A DNA stretch of 7,381 bases from Oscillospiraceae bacterium (GTDB lineage Bacteria > Bacillota > Clostridia > Oscillospirales > Oscillospiraceae). The stretch is from the NCBI GenBank assembly GCA_031255955.1, contig JAIRRO010000019.1, positions 1-7,381 of the forward strand, read 5' to 3'. The notes under the pieces were generated by a model. The model searched no databases, had not been told where the DNA came from, and saw only the letters and a program-made list of their open reading frames with translations. This document shows positions 1-5,875 of this stretch, one piece after another (the stretch's first letter is position 1; every line of letters starts with the position of its first letter). The translations under genes and the position numbers were made by a program.

Positions 1-894
1 TATTATGAGCTGCCCCTGTGGGCGGACATTTCATCCCTCCCCGAGCACGAAAAGCGCGGCATCTGGGGCTTAATGGTCGGCAACGAGGGGCGCACCCGCT
101 TCGCCATCTATGATTATTACAACAAGGCGGGCTTCAACCCCGATACGGATATGCTGCAATGCCCCGTGATGACCCCGGAAAGCTTCGGTAACCAATGGAA
201 GGACTGGTTTCAGGGCGAGCCTGACAACAATAAGTTCTGGAAAGCCGACACGCTGCGCGGCATAGCCACCGACTGGAATCAAATGAGCAATGTCCCGGGG
301 CTGTTTGCGTCCGGCTCAGAATCCGGTCAGGGCGGGGCTGTCGCAGGTTCAAGCGGCGCGTATGCCGGAAACAGGGCTGCCGAATACGCGCAAGGCGTCA
401 CGCAGGGGCGCGTCAGCGAGGCTCAAATCGCGGCTGAGAAAAAGCGTGTGTACGCGCCCGTCACGCGGATGGACTCCCCCGACGCGCAGGTAAGCTGGAA
501 GGAGCTGTGGATGGGGCTTAACCGCGTGATGCAGCAGGACTGCGGCGATTTCCGCACACCGGCGCTCTGCAAGCACGGCTTAATGTGGCTGGACAGCATA
601 AAAAGGCACGAAATGCAAGCGACATACGCGCGCAACCCGCACGAGCTGTCACGCGTGCTGGAGGCTGAAAGCCGCGTGACGGTCGCGGAGATTTATCTGC
701 ACCTGTGCATCGCGAATTTCTTGTCCGAGCCTGAAAACGCAGGCAAAATAATGTTCACCAAGCTGATAAACGGCGAGCTGATACGCACATATAAAGAGGA
801 TAACTGGTGGCTGAAGGCGCCCTACGCGCCGACATATGAAGATAATTACGCCGCCTGTCGCTCGCTCGAAAACGGTTTCGGGAGGGAGAAATAA
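1..894 (+). CDS. AprA/fumarate reductase-like flavoprotein, C-terminal part (5' end outside window)
   Basis: The frame is open from base 1 to TAA at 892-894, giving 297 visible residues; the start lies upstream. The stretch at visible residues about 96-128 (VPGLFASGSES followed by a Gly/Ala/Ser-rich run to GNRAAEYA) matches the C-terminal FAD-contacting segment of the fumarate reductase/succinate dehydrogenase/AprA flavoprotein family, where the usual form is GL(Y/F)AAGE. The preceding segment (ELPLWADISSLPEHEK, then GLMVGNEG) and the helical C-terminal domain rich in Trp and His resemble AprA-like proteins. The tail does not look like the C-terminus I know from true dissimilatory AprA. The next gene, one base downstream, is an AprB-like ferredoxin, so the two probably form a cytoplasmic flavin-FeS oxidoreductase. 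The N-terminal dinucleotide-binding motif and the substrate-binding residues are off-window, so the substrate cannot be stated. The family is fairly sure; the specific activity is unknown. Confidence 0.8.
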   Translation, partial: YYELPLWADISSLPEHEKRGIWGLMVGNEGRTRFAIYDYYNKAGFNPDTDMLQCPVMTPESFGNQWKDWFQGEPDNNKFWKADTLRGIATDWNQMSNVPGLFASGSESGQGGAVAGSSGAYAGNRAAEYAQGVTQGRVSEAQIAAEKKRVYAPVTRMDSPDAQVSWKELWMGLNRVMQQDCGDFRTPALCKHGLMWLDSIKRHEMQATYARNPHELSRVLEAESRVTVAEIYLHLCIANFLSEPENAGKIMFTKLINGELIRTYKEDNWWLKAPYAPTYEDNYAACRSLENGFGREK

Positions 895-895
895 G

Positions 896-1243
896 ATGGA
901 CAGCAATATGAAAAAGGCGTATCTCACGCCGAACCCCATCGCGCCGAATCAAACCGTGACAATAGACCCCGAGCGCTGCGTCGGTTGCAATCGCTGCGCG
1001 GAGCATTGCCGCGTACAGACCATAATGCCAAGCCCGCAAAAAGGCGAACCTCCGATTGTCATCTATCCGGATGAATGCTGGTTCTGCGGCTGCTGTGTAG
1101 AGGCGTGTCCGAACAGCGCGATATCAATGCGCTATCCCATCAACCAACGGCTGTTTTTCAAGCGCAAATCCACCGGTGAGGTGTATCGCATCGGCGGACC
1201 CGACGCTCCGCCGCAAACGTGGTTCAAGCCCCCCGTCGGGTGA
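896..1243 (+). CDS. AprB-like 2x[4Fe-4S] ferredoxin partner of the flavoprotein
   Basis: A 115-residue protein. The ATG at 896 is chosen over an in-frame ATG at 836 because the latter lies inside the flavoprotein gene, and a strong GGAGGG (881-886) sits 9 bases before 896. Two clusters are visible: Cys28, 31, 34 and 38 (CVGCNRCAEHC) and Cys61, 64, 67 and 71 (CWFCGCCVEACP, with an extra Cys66). The second, beginning PDECWFC, resembles the second cluster of the AprB subunit (PDMCWEC in APS reductase). The first cluster lacks the proline that usually follows the fourth Cys. The C-terminal 35 residues (NQRLFFKR onward, ending TWFKPPVG) resemble a short version of the AprB tail that wraps around the flavoprotein. 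It should pass electrons to or from the flavoprotein encoded upstream; the single-base gap suggests coupled translation and fixed stoichiometry. The physiological donor and acceptor are not shown by the sequence. Confidence 0.85.
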   Translation: MDSNMKKAYLTPNPIAPNQTVTIDPERCVGCNRCAEHCRVQTIMPSPQKGEPPIVIYPDECWFCGCCVEACPNSAISMRYPINQRLFFKRKSTGEVYRIGGPDAPPQTWFKPPVG

Positions 1244-1269
1244 GAACACAAAACGGGCTCTTTTCTTTT
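1232..1269 (+). terminator. possible weak terminator after the ferredoxin gene
   Basis: CCCGT (1232-1236) can pair with ACGGG (1253-1257), followed by the T-rich run CTCTTTTCTTTT (1258-1269). The stem is only 5 bp, the loop is 16 bases, and it straddles the stop codon. It would compete with the larger 1255-1413 pairing. It is listed because no better terminator follows the flavoprotein-ferredoxin pair. Confidence 0.25.
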
Positions 1270-1413
1270 CCCCGTAAAAGAGGTAAAATGGCATGAGGTG
1301 AACGGGGATGAAAGGATTTGAAAATTTCGAAACAATGTTTGCGACATCGATCGGGGTAAAGAAACCATTTAATCTCTTTTCTTGATCCTTTCACTCTGTT
1401 AGGAAAAGAGCCC
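1255..1413. ncRNA. candidate structured RNA: nested inverted repeats
   Basis: No gene family is recognised here, but the stretch is strongly self-complementary. The outer arms 1255-1267 and 1401-1413 pair over 13 bp (GGGCTCTTTTC with its exact complement, then one G-T and one A-T pair). An inner stem, 1276-1291 with 1365-1380, gives 16 positions with one mismatch and one wobble. A third exact 9-bp pair, TGAAAGGAT (1309-1317) with ATCCTTTCA (1385-1393), crosses the inner stem and would form either a pseudoknot or an alternative fold. CCCCG (1270-1274) could also pair with either of two CGGGG copies (1303-1307, 1352-1356). No promoter is evident just upstream, no T-run follows on the + strand, and the strand is uncertain. 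It could be a small RNA, a leader, or a small non-autonomous mobile element with terminal inverted repeats, although no target duplication was seen. The rpmE promoter lies downstream of it, so it is not part of the main rpmE mRNA. Confidence 0.35.
1308..1385 (+). CDS. possible 25-residue small protein inside the structured element
   Basis: The frame ATG 1308 to TGA 1383-1385 encodes MKGFENFETMF followed by ATSIGVKKPFNLFS. A GAGGTG at 1295-1300 lies 7 bases before the ATG, an ideal Shine-Dalgarno distance. Just upstream is an even shorter frame, ATG-GCA-TGA at 1288-1296, with AAGAGG at 1278-1283 before it. The stop of that frame overlaps the second ribosome binding site, which would allow coupled re-initiation. 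The peptide has no signal or membrane segment and I do not recognise it. The codons coincide with base-paired arms (the 9-bp arm starts within the start codon), so the ORF may be incidental to RNA structure. Confidence 0.22.
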   Translation: MKGFENFETMFATSIGVKKPFNLFS

Positions 1414-1427
1414 CTCAAAAAAAGTTG

Positions 1428-1456
1428 TTGCGTTCGCGCGGCAGGTGTGATATACT
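1428..1456 (+). promoter_or_regulatory. rpmE promoter (extended -10)
   Basis: The -35-like TTGCGT (1428-1433), a 17-bp spacer, and TATACT (1451-1456) preceded by TGA (1448-1450) make an extended -10 sigma-A-type promoter. The predicted start is near 1463, giving an rpmE leader of about 90 bases. The -35 is weak (three matches to TTGACA), compensated by the extended -10. Confidence 0.7.
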
Positions 1457-1464
1457 CCCTTATC

Positions 1465-1506
1465 GTGGCGTTGTGCGGAATAGCGCAATGGCAGCGCGAC
1501 AGCCAC
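1465..1506 (+). promoter_or_regulatory. 5'-terminal hairpin in the rpmE leader
   Basis: GTGGC (1465-1469) pairs with GCCAC (1502-1506). After a bulged A1501, 1470-1476 pairs with 1494-1500, including two G-T wobbles. The result is a 12-bp stem with a 17-base loop, starting almost at the predicted transcription start. It does not cover the ribosome binding site (GGAGGTGA, 1539-1546). It could stabilise the mRNA or be a site for autogenous control by bL31; the sequence does not decide between these. The loop side contains a tRNA D-arm-like string (see findings). Confidence 0.45.
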
Positions 1507-1552
1507 AATTCAAATATAGTCATCACGCAATTATATATGGAGGTGAGCGTTA

Positions 1553-1756
1553 ATGAAACAGGGAATTCATCCCGATTACGCGCAGACGACAATACGGTGC
1601 GCCTGCGGTGAGGTAATCGAAACGGGCAGCACAAGGCAGGACATCAAGGTTGAAATCTGCTCGAAGTGCCATCCGTTTTACACGGGGAAGCAAAAGCTTG
1701 TCGATACAAGCGGACGCGTTGATAAGTTCAACCGCAAGTTCGGCATAAAGCAATAG
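1553..1756 (+). CDS. rpmE: 50S ribosomal protein bL31
   Basis: A 67-residue protein with the full bL31 pattern: MKQGIHPDY at the N-terminus, CACG at Cys16/Cys18, CSKCHPFYTGKQK at Cys36/Cys39, and GRVDKFNRKFG near the end. The four cysteines make this the zinc-binding (C+) type, which in many bacteria is the zinc-replete form exchanged for a cysteine-free paralogue under zinc starvation. bL31 sits at the central protuberance and helps bridge the two ribosomal subunits. The start is fixed by GGAGGTGA (1539-1546) six bases before the ATG and by the family N-terminus. It is monocistronic: its own promoter lies at 1428-1456 and a terminator follows 12 bases after the stop. No zinc-repressor-like palindrome was seen at its promoter. 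Confidence 0.98.
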   Translation: MKQGIHPDYAQTTIRCACGEVIETGSTRQDIKVEICSKCHPFYTGKQKLVDTSGRVDKFNRKFGIKQ

Positions 1757-1768
1757 TCCCGGCGTGAC

Positions 1769-1800
1769 AAGAAAAAACCCGTTAAGCCGGGCTTTTTCTT
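1769..1800 (+). terminator. intrinsic terminator of rpmE
   Basis: AAGAAAAA (1769-1776) pairs with TTTTTCTT (1793-1800), and CCCG (1778-1781) pairs with CGGG (1788-1791), with one A-C mismatch between the blocks and a 6-base loop (TTAAGC). The 3' arm itself supplies the T-rich tract. The A-rich 5' arm means it could also work on the opposite strand. Confidence 0.8.
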
Positions 1801-1848
1801 CATTAAAGCGTGTATATCGGGCTGTTTGGGGACGTGTGAGGGCTTTTA

Positions 1849-3123
1849 TTGTCAATGATTGAAACGCAGCTTAATGCAAAAGAAAAGGCGGTGCTGGCAG
1901 GGCTTTGCGCCGAGTCTATGGAGCCTGGCGACCGCTCCGGCGATGAAACGCTTGACGAGCTGGAGGCTTTGCTTGAAACCGCCGGGGGCGTATCCGTCGG
2001 GCGCGTTTTGCAAAACAGGCAGTCGCCTGACCCGCGTTCGTTCATCGGGCACGGCAAGGCACTGGAGATGAAGGCGCTTATTGAGGCGGAGGGCGCGGAG
2101 CTTGCCGTTTTTGATAACGACCTCACCCCGTCTCAGCTGCGCGCGCTGTCGGATAGTCTTGGTGTGCGCGTAATTGACCGTTCCGCGCTAATTCTTGATA
2201 TCTTTGCAGAGCGGGCTGCCACCCGCGTCGGACGTATTCAGGTTGAGCTGGCGCAGTATAAATACATATTGCCGCGCCTGTCCGGAATGTGGGGGCATCT
2301 TGTCCGCCAAACCGGTACCTCCGCGCCGATTGGCACACGCGGACCCGGCGAAACGCAGCTTGAGACAGACCGGCGGCATATCCGCAACCGCATTGCGCGC
2401 TTAGAGCGCGAGATTTCAGAGGTAATGCGCGACCGCGCCACGGAGCGCCGCCGCCGCGAGAAAAACGAAATCCCCGTCATTGCCCTTGTCGGATATACAA
2501 ATGCGGGGAAATCCACGCTCTTTAATCAGCTCACAGGCTCGGGTATTCACGCCGAGGACAGGCTCTTTGACACGCTGGACACCACAACGCGCCGCACGCG
2601 CGTTTCCGATTCCACAGAGGCGCTAATCGTTGATACCGTCGGCTTTATCCGCAAGCTGCCCCACCATCTGGTGGACGCCTTCCGCGCGACGCTTGACGAG
2701 CTGCGCTACGCCGACCTTGTTCTGCACGTCATCGACGCCTCCAATTCAGCGTGGCGCGAGCAGACTCGCGTGACGGACGAGCTTATTTCGCAGCTCGGCG
2801 CGGGCGAAACGCCGCGGATCGAGGTTTTTAATAAATGCGACTTACAGGGCGCGGATATTTTGCCGCACGGGGATAACATCGTCTCACTTTCCGCCAAAAC
2901 GGGAGAAGGTGTGGACAGCCTGCTGGCGCTTTCAGAACGCCTTTTAGGCGCGTCCAGCCGCACGGTGACGCTTCATATCCCCTATGCCGACAGCTCTGTA
3001 CTCGATGAGCTTTATAAAAAATGGCGCGTCAACGGAATAAACTACACCGACAGCGTCGCGGAGGCTACCGTCACGCTTGATGCCCGCTCTATCGGGCGAT
3101 ATAACAGATTTCTTGCCGAATAG
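1849..3123 (+). CDS. hflX: HflX, ribosome-associated GTPase
   Basis: A 424-residue protein from a TTG at 1849. An ATG two codons later at 1855 is possible, but TGAGGG (1837-1842) is 6 bases from the TTG and 12 from the ATG, so TTG is preferred. The HflX N-terminal domain occupies about residues 1-165 (IGHGK at 66-70, FDNDLTPSQ at 88-96, DIFAERA, RLSGMWGHL), then the signature GPGETQLETDRR (165-176) and a charged helical linker (177-205). In the GTPase domain G1 is GYTNAGKST (215-223), the switch I/G2 segment is TLDTTTR (242-248), G3 is DTVG (262-265), G4 is NKCD (328-331) and G5 is SAK (348-350). All motifs are intact and the length is normal. In characterised bacteria HflX binds and splits stalled 70S ribosomes, especially in heat or antibiotic stress. 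The valS ribosome binding site overlaps its stop codon, so the two are co-transcribed. No convincing promoter was seen in 1801-1848. Confidence 0.97.
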   Translation: MSMIETQLNAKEKAVLAGLCAESMEPGDRSGDETLDELEALLETAGGVSVGRVLQNRQSPDPRSFIGHGKALEMKALIEAEGAELAVFDNDLTPSQLRALSDSLGVRVIDRSALILDIFAERAATRVGRIQVELAQYKYILPRLSGMWGHLVRQTGTSAPIGTRGPGETQLETDRRHIRNRIARLEREISEVMRDRATERRRREKNEIPVIALVGYTNAGKSTLFNQLTGSGIHAEDRLFDTLDTTTRRTRVSDSTEALIVDTVGFIRKLPHHLVDAFRATLDELRYADLVLHVIDASNSAWREQTRVTDELISQLGAGETPRIEVFNKCDLQGADILPHGDNIVSLSAKTGEGVDSLLALSERLLGASSRTVTLHIPYADSSVLDELYKKWRVNGINYTDSVAEATVTLDARSIGRYNRFLAE

Positions 3124-3134
3124 GGGTTGTCAGA

Positions 3135-5753
3135 ATGGCTGAGCTTGAAAAGGTATATGATCCGAAAAAAACCGAGGACAGAATATATAAAATGTGGCTG
3201 GACGGCGGATATTTCCACGCGGAGCCGGATTCGTCCAAGCTGCCGTTTTCCATTGTAATTCCCCCTCCGAACGTCACGGGGCAACTCCACCTCGGTCACG
3301 CGTTGGATAACACCATTCAGGATGTCTTAACGCGCTATAAGCGTATGCGCGGATATGCCGCCGTGTGGGTACCGGGCACCGACCACGCGGGCATAGCCAC
3401 GCAAGCCCGCGTCGAAAAGGAGCTGCGCGGAGAGGGTGTTTCGCGCCACGACCTCGGGCGCGAGGCATTTGTAGAACGCGTTTGGGAGTGGAAAACGGAG
3501 TATGGCGGCAGGATAATTGAACAGCTGAAGCTGCTGGGCAGCTCATGCGACTGGGAGCGCGAGCGCTTCACGATGGACGAAGGCTGCTCACGCGCCGTGC
3601 GCGAATTTTTCGTCAGCCTGTATGAAAAAGGACTCATTTACAAGGGCGAGCGCATTATCAACTGGTGCCCCCGGTGCGTCACCGCGCTTTCCGATGTCGA
3701 GGTTGAGCACGAAGAGCAAGCGGGGCATTTTTGGCATATTAAATACCGCGTCACAAATTCCGATGAATTCGTGGTCGTCGCGACGACGCGCCCCGAGACA
3801 ATGCTGGGCGACACGGCTGTCGCCGTTCACCCCGATGACGCGCGCTATTCTCATCTCATCGGCAAAACAGTGATTCTGCCGCTGATGAACCGCGAGATAC
3901 CCGTAATAGCGGACGAATATGTTGACCGCGAATTCGGCACCGGCTGTGTGAAAATTACGCCGTGCCACGACCCTAACGACTTTGAGGTCGGCAACCGCCA
4001 CGATTTAGAGCGGATTTTGGTGATGGACAACGACGCCAAAATCATCAACGGCGGCAAGTATGACGGACTTGACCGCTACGACGCGCGGCGTGCGATTATC
4101 GAGGATTTGCAAGCACTCGGACAGCTTGTGAAAATTGAGGAGCACACGCACAGCGTCGGAAAATGCGAGCGCTGCGGGACAGTGGTTGAACCAATAACCT
4201 CCAATCAATGGTTTGTAAAAATGCAGCCGCTGGCAGAGCCCGCGATGGATGTAGTCCGCGACGGGCGCATGAAATTTGTGCCTGAACGTTTCGCGAAAAC
4301 ATATATGAACTGGATGGAAAACGTGCGCGACTGGTGCGTCTCACGCCAGTTATGGTGGGGGCATCAGATACCCGCGTGGCACTGCGAAAAATGCGGACAT
4401 ATCACCGTAGCGCGCGACGACCCGGACAAGTGCGAAAAATGCGGCAGCGCCGACATAAAGCGCGACCCCGACGTGCTGGATACATGGTTTTCCTCCGCGC
4501 TGTGGCCGTTTTCCGTGTTCGGCTGGCCGGACCGCACCCCGGAGCTGGATTTTTGGTATCCGACAACGGTAGTAACGCCCGGATATGAAATTATATTTTT
4601 CTGGGTTGCCCGCATGATATTCTCCGGCATGGAGTTTATGGGTGACGTCCCGTTTCGCACGGCGTTTATACACGGCATTGTGCGCGACGACAAGGGACGC
4701 AAAATGTCAAAATCATTGGGCAACGGCATAGATCCGCAGGATATCATTGATCAATACGGCGCGGACGCACTGCGTATGAATATGATAAGCGGCAACTCCC
4801 CGGGCAGCGATATGCGCTTTTATCCCGAGCGCTGCGAGGCAATGCGCAACTTTGCCAACAAGATATGGAACGCCGCGCGCTTCGTGATGATGAACCTGAC
4901 AACGGACAAAAACGAGCTGCCCGCCGCGCTTGAACCGGAGGATAAATGGATTCTCTCGCGCCTTGCCGCCGCCACGCGTGAAATTTCGGAAAATCTTGAT
5001 AAATACGAGCTGGGTCTTGCCTCCGCGAAGATATATGATTTTATTTGGGACGATTTTTGCGACTGGTATATCGAGCTTTCCAAGCCGCGCCTCAATTCCG
5101 GCGATGCGGACGCGGCTGCCTCTGCGCAGAAAATGCTGCTGTATGTGTTGACAGAAATCTTAAAGCTCCTGCACCCGTTTATGCCGTTCATCACAGAGGA
5201 AATTTGGCAAGCTCTCCCCCACGAGGGCGACGCCTTGATGATACAGACTTATCCGGAATATACCGCCGCGCTCGACTTCCCGCGCGAGGCTGCCGATTTT
5301 GAGCGCGTGATGGCTGCGATACGTGCCGTGCGCGCCCGCCGCGCGGAGATGAGCGTCCCGCCGTCCAAGCGTCCGAGCCTTACAATAGTTTCCGACAATC
5401 CGGAGATTTTTGAGGCGGGCTTGGTGTACATCGCGCGTCTGGCATACGCGGGCGATGTTATCGTCTCGCGTTCCGCCCCCGCGGATACAGATTCTATGGT
5501 GTCCGCCGCAACGGACTCCGCGCGGATATATATGCCGCTGCGCGAGCTTGTGGACACGGAAAAGGAACGCGCCCGTATCACGAAGGAGCTTGAAAAAGCG
5601 CGCGCGGATTTAGAGCGGCTGGAATCGAAGCTCTCCAATGCGGAGTTCACCGCAAAAGCCCCCGAGCGCGTCGTAGCCGCCGAGCGCGAACGCGCGGACA
5701 AAGCCCGCGCGCTGATCGCCAATCTGGAAGCAAGCCTGAAGGGTCTGGACTGA
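3135..5753 (+). CDS. valS: valyl-tRNA synthetase
   Basis: An 872-residue class I synthetase that charges tRNA-Val with valine. The HIGH motif is PPPNVTGQLHLGHAL (42-56, HLGH at 52-55), the CP1 editing domain that hydrolyses mischarged Thr-tRNA carries TTRPETMLGDTAVAVHPDD (217-235), and the class signature KMSKS is at 523-527 (KMSKSLGNGIDP). Cys pairs at 178/181, 344/347, 417/420 and 433/436 suggest zinc-ribbon inserts in the catalytic region. The anticodon-binding helical domain (about 600-720) is followed by a C-terminal Lys/Glu/Arg-rich coiled coil (about 803-870), the tRNA-contacting arm. Length is normal for the family (B. subtilis about 880). The start is supported by AGGGG (3122-3126) 8 bases upstream, overlapping the hflX stop, with an 11-base intergenic gap. 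folC, which often follows valS in Bacillota, is absent. No T-box leader was seen before the operon, so regulation by uncharged tRNA is not indicated. Confidence 0.99.
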   Translation: MAELEKVYDPKKTEDRIYKMWLDGGYFHAEPDSSKLPFSIVIPPPNVTGQLHLGHALDNTIQDVLTRYKRMRGYAAVWVPGTDHAGIATQARVEKELRGEGVSRHDLGREAFVERVWEWKTEYGGRIIEQLKLLGSSCDWERERFTMDEGCSRAVREFFVSLYEKGLIYKGERIINWCPRCVTALSDVEVEHEEQAGHFWHIKYRVTNSDEFVVVATTRPETMLGDTAVAVHPDDARYSHLIGKTVILPLMNREIPVIADEYVDREFGTGCVKITPCHDPNDFEVGNRHDLERILVMDNDAKIINGGKYDGLDRYDARRAIIEDLQALGQLVKIEEHTHSVGKCERCGTVVEPITSNQWFVKMQPLAEPAMDVVRDGRMKFVPERFAKTYMNWMENVRDWCVSRQLWWGHQIPAWHCEKCGHITVARDDPDKCEKCGSADIKRDPDVLDTWFSSALWPFSVFGWPDRTPELDFWYPTTVVTPGYEIIFFWVARMIFSGMEFMGDVPFRTAFIHGIVRDDKGRKMSKSLGNGIDPQDIIDQYGADALRMNMISGNSPGSDMRFYPERCEAMRNFANKIWNAARFVMMNLTTDKNELPAALEPEDKWILSRLAAATREISENLDKYELGLASAKIYDFIWDDFCDWYIELSKPRLNSGDADAAASAQKMLLYVLTEILKLLHPFMPFITEEIWQALPHEGDALMIQTYPEYTAALDFPREAADFERVMAAIRAVRARRAEMSVPPSKRPSLTIVSDNPEIFEAGLVYIARLAYAGDVIVSRSAPADTDSMVSAATDSARIYMPLRELVDTEKERARITKELEKARADLERLESKLSNAEFTAKAPERVVAAERERADKARALIANLEASLKGLD

Positions 5754-5775
5754 TTGGGGAATAATTCGCTTCATA

Positions 5776-5797
5776 CGATTCAGTTATAACTGAATCG
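5776..5797. repeat. 22-bp perfect palindrome, distal operator-like site
   Basis: A perfect 22-bp inverted repeat centred on CAGTTATAACTG (5781-5792), extended on each side by CGATT and AATCG. The same 12-bp core recurs at 5821-5832. As DNA it looks like a dimeric repressor site. As RNA it would make a hairpin, further flanked by TGGGGA (5755-5760) and TCCCCA (5799-5804), but with no T-run after it, so it is not a standard terminator for valS. Confidence 0.65.
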
Positions 5798-5812
5798 CTC
5801 CCCATCCCCCGC

Positions 5813-5841
5813 TTGCGTCTCAGTTATAACTGTGATATAAT
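5813..5841 (+). promoter_or_regulatory. promoter of the ATPase remnant
   Basis: TTGCGT (5813-5818), a 17-bp spacer, and a consensus TATAAT (5836-5841) preceded by TGA (5833-5835, extended -10). The predicted start is about 5848. The spacer holds the palindrome CAGTTATAACTG, so a bound protein would block RNA polymerase. The layout closely matches the rpmE promoter. Confidence 0.75.
5821..5832. promoter_or_regulatory. promoter-proximal operator-like palindrome
   Basis: CAGTTATAACTG is an exact 12-bp palindrome identical to the core at 5781-5792. It lies wholly within the -35/-10 spacer. Centre-to-centre distance to the upstream copy is 40 bp, close to four helical turns, as expected for cooperative binding by one repressor. 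The repressor is unidentified and not encoded in the window. Confidence 0.65.
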
Positions 5842-5875
5842 CCCCTCATTGTACTCAGAGGGGGTTATATTTTTT
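5836..5875 (+). terminator. hairpin with T-run: likely read-through terminator after valS
   Basis: TATAATCCCCTC (5836-5847) pairs with GAGGGGGTTATA (5858-5869) over 12 bp with one T-G wobble and a 10-base loop, and six T residues (5870-5875) follow. Transcripts arriving from valS would form the whole hairpin and could terminate. The 5' arm contains the -10 box and precedes the predicted start at about 5848, so transcripts from the local promoter lack that arm and should escape. The lower stem is A/U, so terminator strength is uncertain. Confidence 0.5.

Noticed and set aside
836..895. Longer ferredoxin starting at the in-frame ATG 836
   Set aside because: That start lies inside the flavoprotein gene without a good ribosome site, whereas GGAGGG precedes the ATG at 896 at the right distance and family N-termini fit the shorter form.
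1255..1413. Transposon-like element proved by terminal inverted repeats
   Set aside because: The flanking bases show no convincing target-site duplication and no transposase is present. Kept only as an alternative to a structured RNA.
1465..1515. Complete tRNA gene
   Set aside because: Only a D-arm-like and a T-loop-like string are present. There is no anticodon arm, no 3' acceptor complement and too little room between them.
1224..1634. 136-residue minus-strand frame spanning the structured element and the start of rpmE
   Set aside because: It runs antisense through the rpmE promoter, leader and coding start. It has no recognisable domain and is better explained by chance.
1801..1848. T-box riboswitch ahead of the hflX-valS operon
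   Set aside because: Only about 50 bases separate the rpmE terminator from hflX. No specifier hairpin, antiterminator or T-box sequence fits there.
5249..5722. 157-residue open frame on the minus strand
   Set aside because: It lies wholly antisense to the valS coiled-coil region, is Ser/Arg/Ala-rich low-complexity sequence typical of the reverse of Glu/Lys/Ala codons, and has no family resemblance or ribosome binding site that I can see.
5755..5804. Intrinsic terminator directly after valS using the 22-bp palindrome
   Set aside because: The palindrome could form a hairpin, but C-rich sequence rather than a T-run follows. The hairpin at 5836-5875 is the better terminator candidate.
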